A stretch of 13,972 bases of DNA from Lactobacillaceae bacterium UBA639 (lineage in GTDB: Bacteria; Bacillota; Bacilli; Lactobacillales; Lactobacillaceae): assembly GCA_002299975.1 (NCBI GenBank), contig DBOT01000126.1:8624-22595 (forward strand), in the 5' to 3' direction. Of the stretch, positions 1 to 5,857 are shown piece by piece (within the stretch, counting starts at the first letter, position 1; the number at the start of each line of letters is the position of its first letter). The position numbers and the translations under genes were made by a program. The notes under the pieces are model-generated. The model was not told the DNA's origin, did no database searches, and saw only the letters and a program-made list of their open reading frames with translations.

Positions 1-27
1 GGAGCCATTTGTTGTTTAGGTAATGAT

Positions 28-57
28 TTGCCTTTTAGCTATTTTTTCAGTTATACT
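28..57 (+). promoter_or_regulatory. Probable promoter of the tRNA-Thr gene
   Basis: A -35-like TTGCCT (28-33) and a -10-like TATACT (52-57) are separated by 18 bases. Transcription would be expected to start around base 64, which is the first base of the mature tRNA, so the primary transcript would have almost no 5' leader. No other gene is visible in bases 1-60. The tRNA could instead be the end of a longer transcript starting outside the window. Confidence 0.45.
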
Positions 58-63
58 TTAAAC

Positions 64-137
64 GCCGCCTTAGCTCAGATAGGTAGAAGCACATCCATGG
101 TAAGGGTGACACGGCGGTTCAACTCCGCCAGGCGGCT
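64..137 (+). tRNA. tRNA-Thr, anticodon GGU, with irregular D-arm
   Basis: The gene folds as a cloverleaf. The 7-bp acceptor stem pairs 64-70 with 130-136. The anticodon stem pairs 92-96 with 104-108 (one T-G wobble), and its 7-base loop carries GGT at 99-101, reading ACC threonine codons. The 5-bp T-stem pairs 113-117 with 125-129 around the standard loop TTCAACT. The first two acceptor pairs (G-C, C-G) and the GGU anticodon fit known threonine identity elements. The D-arm is odd: GCTC (73-76) faces GAAGC (86-90), so one A must bulge or a C-A mismatch must form. The discriminator is T137 and no CCA is encoded, so CCA would have to be added by nucleotidyltransferase. The conserved GG of the D-loop (82-83) is present. 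I judge it a real but divergent tRNA gene. Confidence 0.82.
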
Positions 138-152
138 TATATAATAGTAAAC

Positions 153-184
153 GGAGAAACGCTACAAAACGTTTCTCCATTTTT
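153..184 (+). terminator. Rho-independent terminator after tRNA-Thr
   Basis: A perfect 9-bp stem pairs 153-161 with 170-178 around an 8-base loop and is followed by ATTTTT (179-184). It lies 15 bases after the tRNA. On the opposite strand it also lies just beyond the clcA stop codon, but there it lacks a good T-run, so it probably serves mainly the tRNA. Confidence 0.85.
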
Positions 185-192
185 CGTAATGA

Positions 193-1539
193 CTAGTTTT
201 CAAACACCATCTGCTGACGGAGGGCGTCATAGATTGATGGCCGGGCGCCAAGCAACATGCTGGTGTAGTAGGCGACAAAGGTGAGCAGCATCATCGGGAA
301 GACCTGCTGGATGGTACCAACCATCTCGGTGACCAGTAGGATGGCGGAAAATGGAACCCCTTCGGCGGCCCCGAAGTAGGCGGCCATGCTGATGGCGATG
401 ATGTTTAGATAACAGCTAGCTGGAATAATGCCGGCGTGAATCATGATGATCCCGGCAATGGCACCGATCACACTCCCGAGGACGAAGATCGGCATGAAGA
501 TGCCACCGGGAACCGTCGCCCCATAGGCCAGCATGGTTCCAAAGAAACGCAGGACGAGGAACAGGACCATCATTCCCAGGAGCGGTAACCAGTTGGCATG
601 CAAGCTGGTGTCAGCTACGTACATGATGAAGTTATGACTACTCCCGAGAATGTGCGGGTTCCAGAGTCCCACCGGAATGACTAGCAGGAGGGGCAGAATG
701 CTGTGGTAGTAATTAGGCAGGACCGTGAACTTCCGGTACCACCACTTGAGGTTGAAGATGAAGTACTGGAAGAGGAAGGCCAGTGCACCTACGACCACGC
801 CGAGAACGATCAACCATGGGTAGGTCCCGGTTGGTAAGCTCATCTTGATCGGCAAGTAGAGACAGGGCTTAGCACCGAAGAAGAGGAAGGTGACGGCATC
901 AGCAGCGATGGCGGCAACAAAAGCCGTGACCCAGACCTTCGCCTGGAAACGGTGAGTGACTTCCTCTAATAGGAAGACCGTTCCAGCCAGGGGAGCACTG
1001 AAGGCTGCGGACAGCCCAGCCGCAACCCCGCACTGGAGAAGAAGGTGTTCGTCCTCTTTAGACAGCTTGAATACCTTTTCGGCGAGGCCTTGCCCGATGC
1101 AGGCTCCAATCTGGATGCAGGGGCCCTCCCGACCGAGGAAGAGGCCGGGGCAGATGGTAAGCAGGCCACTGACGAACTTGCGCCACAGGACGGTCCACCA
1201 GTTCATCCGGTGTTGGCCACACAGAATGGCCTCAATCTGTGGAACTCCAGAGCCCACCAGGTCGGTAAGGTCGGCCTTGATTAGCCGGCCAATTAACCAG
1301 GAGACGAGGATGGTGCCAAGAACGTAGGGAAGTAGCCAGAGTGGATGATGGCCGAGAAAGGGGTAGACGATGGTCAGGAGACGGAGGGTCTGGTCGATGA
1401 TCCAGCGGAAGACGCTGACCACCAAACCGGTGACTAGGCCAACGACGATCCCGGCCCAGATATACTTGAGAAACGGGGCCGAGAATGGTTTGACTAAGAC
1501 ATCCTTGGCCCGGTGATAGTGCGCTTGTGAATTATCCAA
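193..1539 (-). CDS. clcA: ClC-family voltage-gated H+/Cl- exchange transporter
   Basis: A polytopic membrane protein of 448 residues from the start chosen here, expected to exchange chloride for protons. Numbering below is from the upstream ATG at 1578. The three ClC anion-pathway motifs are present in order: GSGVP (109-113), GREGP (149-153, with gating glutamate E151) and a GGIFMP segment near 360. The pair E205-E206, in an AGTVFLLEE context, corresponds to the internal proton glutamate of bacterial exchangers, so an antiporter is more likely than a channel. No C-terminal CBS or TrkA-C domain is present. I start at TTG 1539 because AAGGAAAGGTG (1546-1556) sits 6-7 bases upstream. The ATG at 1578 has only a weak ribosome binding site and overlaps a perfect TATAAT. 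The gene diverges from a Na+/H+ antiporter, which suggests joint roles in pH and ion balance. The family is certain; the exact start is likely but unproven. Confidence 0.9.
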   Translation of the reverse strand: MDNSQAHYHRAKDVLVKPFSAPFLKYIWAGIVVGLVTGLVVSVFRWIIDQTLRLLTIVYPFLGHHPLWLLPYVLGTILVSWLIGRLIKADLTDLVGSGVPQIEAILCGQHRMNWWTVLWRKFVSGLLTICPGLFLGREGPCIQIGACIGQGLAEKVFKLSKEDEHLLLQCGVAAGLSAAFSAPLAGTVFLLEEVTHRFQAKVWVTAFVAAIAADAVTFLFFGAKPCLYLPIKMSLPTGTYPWLIVLGVVVGALAFLFQYFIFNLKWWYRKFTVLPNYYHSILPLLLVIPVGLWNPHILGSSHNFIMYVADTSLHANWLPLLGMMVLFLVLRFFGTMLAYGATVPGGIFMPIFVLGSVIGAIAGIIMIHAGIIPASCYLNIIAISMAAYFGAAEGVPFSAILLVTEMVGTIQQVFPMMLLTFVAYYTSMLLGARPSIYDALRQQMVFEN

Positions 1540-1576
1540 TTGAGACACCTTTCCTTGAAAAATAAGTTGCAGTCTC

Positions 1577-1604
1577 ATTATAGATCACCCACCGCGCTTA
1601 AGAA
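1577..1604 (-). promoter_or_regulatory. Promoter of the ClC exchanger gene
   Basis: Read on the minus strand there is a perfect TATAAT at 1582-1577, with a weak TTCTTA at 1604-1599 as -35 and a 16-base spacer. Transcription should start near base 1570. That leaves the ATG at 1578 outside the message and supports the TTG start at 1539. Confidence 0.55.
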
Positions 1605-1610
1605 CGGCTA

Positions 1611-1619
1611 TGTTAAAAT
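1611..1619 (+). promoter_or_regulatory. Extended -10 promoter of the Na+/H+ antiporter gene
   Basis: TGTTAAAAT matches the extended -10 pattern TG-n-TATAAT with one change. No convincing -35 is visible. It lies 30 bases before the start codon and back to back with the clcA promoter; the two -10 elements are about 30 bases apart, so polymerases on the two strands would compete. Confidence 0.45.
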
Positions 1620-1648
1620 GAAACTAAATTATTTATAGGAGGAGTGTT

Positions 1649-2806
1649 ATGGAGTTTATTGCAACCTTAGCGGGCCTGCTGCTGGCAACTCAAGTAGTGG
1701 CCCACCTCTGCCGGCGGGTGGAGATCCCCGAAGTGATTGGTCAGATCCTAGTCGGCATCATCGTCGGTCCGGCCATCCTTAACTGGGTGCACCTCGATGG
1801 AATGATGAATGAGTTTCAGGAGATCGGGGTCATCATTTTGATGTTTATCGCCGGGCTGGAGAGTGACCTGTCTCTGCTCAAGAAATACCTGCGGCCAGCC
1901 GTGATTGTTGCGGTCATCGGGGTCATTGTTCCAGTGATCGTGATGGGTGGGGCCAGCTACCTGTTTGGCTTCACTAAGATGGAGTCCCTCTTCATCGGGG
2001 TGATCTTCTCAGCCACCTCGGTCAGCATCTCGGTTGCGGTCCTGCGAGAGTTCAACCGGCTCGATAGTCGGGAAGGGGCTACGATCCTGGGGGCTGCAGT
2101 GGCCGACGACATTATCGGGGTAATCATGCTGAGTATCATGATCAGCATGATCAACGGTAGCAAGGGTGGTCACACCAACCTGCCGCTGGGCCTGGCCCTC
2201 TTGCTCCAGGTGCTCTTCTTCGGTGGCACTTATCTGGTGGTCCGCTGGTTGGCCCCGTACCTGATGCACCTGAGTGAGCGCCTGCTGACGGTGGCCGCAC
2301 CGTCGGTAATGGCGATGATCATCTGCTTGGGAATGGCGGCCCTGGCCGATTACGTCGGCTTAAGCGGGGCGGTTGGTTCCTTCTTCGCCGGGATTGCAGT
2401 TGCTAATACCCATCGGAAGAAGACGATTGACCGGAGCTTCATTCCGATCGGTTACGCCCTGTTTATCCCCCTCTTCTTCGTCAGCGTTGGTCTTAACATG
2501 CGCTTTGACAACATTCAACGCTCGTTTGTCTTTGTGATTGTCATGACGGTCCTGGCTTGCCTGACCAAGCTGGTTGGCTGTGGCGCGGGGGCAAAGTTAT
2601 CCGGCTTCAACCTGCCGAGCTCCTACGTTGTCGGGAGCGGGATGGTGGCCCGAGGAGAGATGGCCTTGATCACCGCCCAGATCGGCTATGAAGCCCACCT
2701 GATGTCGTCGATGTACTACTCCGATGTCATCACCGTGATCATTCTGGCCACGGTTCTGGCGCCATTCATGCTCAAGCACGCCTTGAAGACGGCTCATAAA
2801 GAATAA
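1649..2806 (+). CDS. napA: NapA/CPA2-family Na+/H+ antiporter
   Basis: A 385-residue integral membrane protein that exchanges sodium (possibly potassium) for protons at the cytoplasmic membrane. It is almost entirely hydrophobic segments with short polar loops, as in the KefB/NapA fold. The key evidence is the aspartate pair D153-D154 in GAAVADDIIGV, the ion-binding DD motif of electrogenic CPA2 exchangers such as Thermus NapA. The length matches enterococcal NapA (about 383 residues). There is no C-terminal RCK or TrkA-N domain, so this is not a full Kef potassium efflux protein. The start is clear, with AGGAGGAG at 1637-1644 just before ATG 1649. The gene stands alone, ended by a strong terminator, and diverges from the ClC exchanger. 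Ion selectivity cannot be read from sequence. Confidence 0.88.
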   Translation: MEFIATLAGLLLATQVVAHLCRRVEIPEVIGQILVGIIVGPAILNWVHLDGMMNEFQEIGVIILMFIAGLESDLSLLKKYLRPAVIVAVIGVIVPVIVMGGASYLFGFTKMESLFIGVIFSATSVSISVAVLREFNRLDSREGATILGAAVADDIIGVIMLSIMISMINGSKGGHTNLPLGLALLLQVLFFGGTYLVVRWLAPYLMHLSERLLTVAAPSVMAMIICLGMAALADYVGLSGAVGSFFAGIAVANTHRKKTIDRSFIPIGYALFIPLFFVSVGLNMRFDNIQRSFVFVIVMTVLACLTKLVGCGAGAKLSGFNLPSSYVVGSGMVARGEMALITAQIGYEAHLMSSMYYSDVITVIILATVLAPFMLKHALKTAHKE

Positions 2807-2810
2807 TAGA

Positions 2811-2843
2811 AAAGAGACTGGTAAAAACTGCCAGTCTCTTTTT
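2811..2843 (+). terminator. Rho-independent terminator after napA
   Basis: An 11-bp stem pairs 2811-2821 with 2831-2841 around a 9-base loop, and the 3' arm runs into TTTTT (2839-2843). It begins 4 bases after the napA stop codon and separates napA from helD. Confidence 0.92.
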
Positions 2844-2881
2844 AGTTCAAAGTCTTCTGCGGCGACGGATTGGATGGAAGA

Positions 2882-2890
2882 TGCTACAAT
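2882..2890 (+). promoter_or_regulatory. Extended -10 promoter of helD
   Basis: TGCTACAAT matches the extended -10 pattern, and no good -35 is visible. It lies between the napA terminator and the helD ribosome binding site AGAGGG (2914-2919). Confidence 0.5.
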
Positions 2891-2924
2891 ATTATATTGC
2901 CAATAACGAGAAAAGAGGGTAAGC

Positions 2925-5240
2925 ATGGGAGAACGAGAAGAGAAACAGCAAGAACAACAGCGGGTTGATAAGGTCATCACCGAGATCAACCGGCAGATTG
3001 ACGAGACGACGACCGCCGTTGAGGCCGCCCACAAGGAAACCCGGGCCGTGGAACGTAACTACAGTGAAAATGCCTCGATTAACCGCTATGAGGTTGATGA
3101 TATTGCTGAGTCACGGTCAATGCTGGAGCAGCAGCGGCAACTGGTTTCCCGGGCCGCCGAGAGTGAAACGATCCTCAAACACCAGCTGGCCACCTTGAAG
3201 GGGCTGCAGGGGTCACCGTACTTTGGCCGGATCGATATCAAGGACCCTGGTGAAGATGAGCCAGAATCACTCTATATCGGCACCGCCTCACTGATGAACG
3301 ATGACAAGACTGACTTCCTGGTCTACGACTGGCGGGCCCCAATTGCCGGGGTCTACTATAACGGCACCCTCGGCAAGGTCAGCTACGAGACGCCGGCCGG
3401 CGCCCAACACACCGAGTTGGTTAAGAAACGCCAGTTCACCATTAAGAACGGTAAAATCACCAACATGTTCGATACCAACGAGACGGTTGGGGATGAACTC
3501 CTTCAGGTGGCCCTGGGGGAGCAGAACGACCAGTACATGCATAACATCGTGGCGACGATTCAGAAGGAACAAAACGACATCGTCCGGGACACCCACAGTG
3601 ACCTCCTGCTGGTCCAAGGGGTTGCGGGATCAGGGAAGACGTCCGCCATCCTGCAACGGATTGCCTACCTGCTCTACCACAGCCGGACCGTCCTAAATGC
3701 CGACCAGATCGTCCTCTTCAGTCCCAACAACCTCTTCAGTCACTACATTTCTGAGGTGCTCCCGAGCCTGGGTGAGCGGAACATGCGGCAGGTAACACTG
3801 GAGGGCTTTGTTCGCCGACGCTTCGAGGGGCTGAAAGTTGAGAGCCTGTTTGAGCGTTACGAGACGCGCCAGGCCCACCCGGATGCCAGCCGGGCGATCG
3901 CTGACTTCATGGAAGGGGTCACGATGATGAACCAGGTTCGGCAATACGCGGCCAACCTGACGGATCAGGACCTGCAGTTCAGCGACCTCCGTTTCAACGG
4001 CCGGGTCTTCTTCAGTGCTGACCACATCCGTCAGGTCTACGAATCATTGCCGAGTGCCATGCACCCCGCCGACCGGATGGTCCAGTTGAAGAACAAATTG
4101 ATCCGTGAACTCCAGCACCGGGTCCGGATCGAGGCCAAGAGTGACTGGGTCGCTAAGGAACTTGACGACCTGAATACCCAGCAGCTGCACCGCCTATACG
4201 GTAAGAAGACGGTGGATGACTTTGCTGACGAGGATGCCCAGTATGCCTACCTATCACGCCGGTGGGTCAAGCGCCGCCTGCGGATCATTGCGGATGCCAT
4301 CTATAACAACTATTTCCTTGACTTCTACAACCAGTACGAGCGCTTCCTCCGTCAGGAAACGCTGCCCAAGACGATCAGTACCCGGGAGTGGGCGGACATG
4401 ATTACGGCCTACCAGGACGAGATTGAATTTCACCGCCTGGAACTGATGCATACTGCCCCGCTGATGTACCTGCGGGATCTGATCACCGGGAGTGGGCAGA
4501 ACCGTTCCTTTCAATACGTTTTCATCGATGAGATGCAGGACTACTCCCTGGCGATGATGGTCTACCTCCGTCATGCCTTTCCCCAGGCTCGGTTCACCGT
4601 CCTCGGTGACAGTGAGCAGGCCCTCTTCAAGCCCCTCCAGCTACCAGAAAAGATGCTCAAGGAACTCAGTGACGTCCTTGATGCTAAGCACCCGAACCTG
4701 ATTGCCCTGCGACGGAGCTATCGGTCAACCAAGGAGATCACCGACTTTGCTAAGTCCTTACTGCCTGATGGTGACCAGATTATCTCTTTCACCCGGCATG
4801 GTGCCAAGCCACGTTTGTTGGTGCGCTACTCAGCAGACAGTACTCGTCAGGCTCTGGTTGACGAGGTAAATAAGTTGCATCAGGACAACGAGACGGTCGC
4901 CATCCTGACCAAAAACCGCCAGCAGGCCCAGGATGTTTATCGGACCCTGCACCGTCAGAAGATGGCCGACCTGCACCTGCTCAGTGAGGAAGACAGTGCA
5001 TTGCCGACGGGAATCCTCGTCCTGCCAATTTACCTGGCTAAGGGACTCGAATTCGATGCCGTTCTCGCCTACGATGTGTCGGCAACGAATCTGGAGAATA
5101 CCGATGCAGTCGGAATGGTCTACACGATGGCTTCCCGGGCTATGCACCAATTGACCCTCCTGAGTAATGGACCGGTTAGCCCCGTTTTGACTGCTAAGGC
5201 CTGCCAAAACCTGGTAATTGAGCACGAAATTGTTAAATAA
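2925..5240 (+). CDS. helD: HelD, RNA polymerase recycling superfamily 1 helicase-like motor
   Basis: A 771-residue cytoplasmic ATPase close in length to Bacillus subtilis HelD (about 774). HelD pulls stalled RNA polymerase off nucleic acid, using ATP to recycle the enzyme. The N-terminal 95 or so residues are charged and heptad-like, fitting the coiled-coil arm that enters the polymerase secondary channel. A HelD-typical segment follows (YFGRIDI near 99; FLVYDWRAPIAGVYY at 131-145). ATPase motifs follow in order: Walker A AGSGKT (234-239), Walker B DEMQDY (535-540), RSYRST (597-602), GLEFD (707-711) and SRAM with arginine R738. This is a complete UvrD/Rep-like core, so activity is expected. 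The stretch between Walker A and Walker B is long and holds the HelD-specific insertion. Downstream I see no clear terminator, so some readthrough into ndk is possible. Confidence 0.93.
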   Translation: MGEREEKQQEQQRVDKVITEINRQIDETTTAVEAAHKETRAVERNYSENASINRYEVDDIAESRSMLEQQRQLVSRAAESETILKHQLATLKGLQGSPYFGRIDIKDPGEDEPESLYIGTASLMNDDKTDFLVYDWRAPIAGVYYNGTLGKVSYETPAGAQHTELVKKRQFTIKNGKITNMFDTNETVGDELLQVALGEQNDQYMHNIVATIQKEQNDIVRDTHSDLLLVQGVAGSGKTSAILQRIAYLLYHSRTVLNADQIVLFSPNNLFSHYISEVLPSLGERNMRQVTLEGFVRRRFEGLKVESLFERYETRQAHPDASRAIADFMEGVTMMNQVRQYAANLTDQDLQFSDLRFNGRVFFSADHIRQVYESLPSAMHPADRMVQLKNKLIRELQHRVRIEAKSDWVAKELDDLNTQQLHRLYGKKTVDDFADEDAQYAYLSRRWVKRRLRIIADAIYNNYFLDFYNQYERFLRQETLPKTISTREWADMITAYQDEIEFHRLELMHTAPLMYLRDLITGSGQNRSFQYVFIDEMQDYSLAMMVYLRHAFPQARFTVLGDSEQALFKPLQLPEKMLKELSDVLDAKHPNLIALRRSYRSTKEITDFAKSLLPDGDQIISFTRHGAKPRLLVRYSADSTRQALVDEVNKLHQDNETVAILTKNRQQAQDVYRTLHRQKMADLHLLSEEDSALPTGILVLPIYLAKGLEFDAVLAYDVSATNLENTDAVGMVYTMASRAMHQLTLLSNGPVSPVLTAKACQNLVIEHEIVK

Positions 5241-5246
5241 AGTAGG

Positions 5247-5260
5247 TGAAAGTGCTTTCA
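5247..5260. promoter_or_regulatory. Putative catabolite response element (cre) upstream of ndk
   Basis: TGAAAGTGCTTTCA is an inverted repeat of 6-base arms around TG. It matches the Gram-positive cre consensus TGWAANCGNTNWCA at every position but one (T for C in the central CG). It lies where the -35 of the ndk promoter should be, a position at which CcpA-HPr(Ser-P) would repress. The next carbohydrate gene downstream is melA. Confidence 0.6.
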
Positions 5261-5273
5261 TAACGAATCGAGA

Positions 5274-5282
5274 TATGATAAT
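5274..5282 (+). promoter_or_regulatory. Probable -10 region of the ndk promoter
   Basis: TATGATAAT holds two overlapping -10 candidates, TATGAT and GATAAT. The -35 is poor and falls within the cre-like repeat. Transcription would start near base 5288, giving a leader of about 30 bases before the ndk start. Confidence 0.4.
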
Positions 5283-5316
5283 CTTATGATAGTGACTTGA
5301 AAAGGAGAGGTTCGTT

Positions 5317-5760
5317 ATGGTTAAAGACGAATACACATTAGTTTTAGTAAAGCCTGATGGTGTCAAGACCCGCCACATCGGTGAAATCATCACCCGGATC
5401 GAACGGAAGGGTTACAAGATCGAAGCCCTGAAGATGATCCAGCCAACTGAAGAATTGCTGCGGCAACACTACGCTGACAAGGTCGATAAGCCATTCTTCC
5501 CTGACCTGCTGGAATACATGACAGAAGGTCCAATCGTGGGGATCGTGGTTTCTGGAACCAATGTTATTAAGGCTATCCACAACATGGCCGGGGCTACTAA
5601 CCCAGTTGAAGCTGAATGGGGAACAATTCGTGGTGACTACGGTCGTGAATGGCCAGATGGCAACCTGCGGAACATTGTCCACACTTCTGATGAACCAGCC
5701 AGTGCCGCCCGGGAGATCAAGATTTGGTTCCCAGAATTTAAATTTACCCAACCAGACTAA
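5317..5760 (+). CDS. ndk: Nucleoside diphosphate kinase, variant with enlarged pre-active-site loop
   Basis: A 147-residue enzyme that moves the gamma-phosphate from ATP to other nucleoside diphosphates through a phosphohistidine, balancing NTP and dNTP pools in the cytoplasm. Conserved residues are in place: K12 in LVKPDG, R105 in TIRGDYG, N119 and the phospho-accepting H122 in NIVHTSDEP, then the AAREIKIWF tail helix. Two things are unusual. The usual signature N-x-x-H-[GA]-S-D-[GSA] here reads H-T-S-D-E. The stretch between RGDYG and the NxxH is 9 residues instead of the usual 5, an insertion of about four (around EWPDG). Start ATG 5317 follows AAAGGAGAGG. No partner gene in nucleotide metabolism is adjacent. 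The family is clear; kinetic consequences of the changes are unknown. Confidence 0.92.
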   Translation: MVKDEYTLVLVKPDGVKTRHIGEIITRIERKGYKIEALKMIQPTEELLRQHYADKVDKPFFPDLLEYMTEGPIVGIVVSGTNVIKAIHNMAGATNPVEAEWGTIRGDYGREWPDGNLRNIVHTSDEPASAAREIKIWFPEFKFTQPD

Positions 5761-5769
5761 GGAATTAGT

Positions 5770-5792
5770 GAATGGTTGGCGCCAATCCATTC
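5770..5792. repeat. Inverted repeat between ndk and melA
   Basis: A near-perfect palindrome: arms GAATGG and CCATTC flank the perfect 10-base palindrome TTGGCGCCAA, with a single unpaired T on the right arm. It starts 10 bases after the ndk stop codon and has no T-run after it, so it is not an ordinary terminator. It could be an operator for a DNA-binding regulator of melA or an RNA hairpin in the ndk-melA transcript. Confidence 0.6.
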
Positions 5793-5812
5793 AGAATAGT
5801 TATTTCCATTTT

Positions 5813-5839
5813 GAGGCGCTTGAGGGCGTCTCTTTGTTT
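5813..5839 (+). terminator. Terminator-like hairpin directly before melA
   Basis: A 7-bp stem with one G-T wobble pairs GAGGCGC (5813-5819) with GCGTCTC (5826-5832) around a 6-base loop and is followed by TTTGTTT. It ends only 4 bases before the melA ribosome binding site AAGGGGG (5844-5850). It may simply end ndk, but no clear promoter fits between it and melA, so a conditional terminator (attenuator) is possible. Confidence 0.6.
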
Positions 5840-5857
5840 ATCTAAGGGGGACAATCA

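Noticed and set aside
956..1327. An open plus-strand frame of 123 codons opposite the ClC gene
   Set aside because: It lies antisense to well-conserved ClC motifs, has no ribosome binding site and gives a low-complexity Arg/Pro/Thr product typical of a shadow frame in GC-rich DNA.
5247..5260. The TGAAAG/CTTTCA repeat as a terminator for helD
   Set aside because: The arms leave only two bases for a loop and no T-run follows. It fits a cre operator better.
4830..5393. A 187-codon minus-strand frame across the helD 3' end and ndk start
   Set aside because: It runs antisense through two solid genes, has no ribosome binding site or promoter, and shows no recognisable motif.
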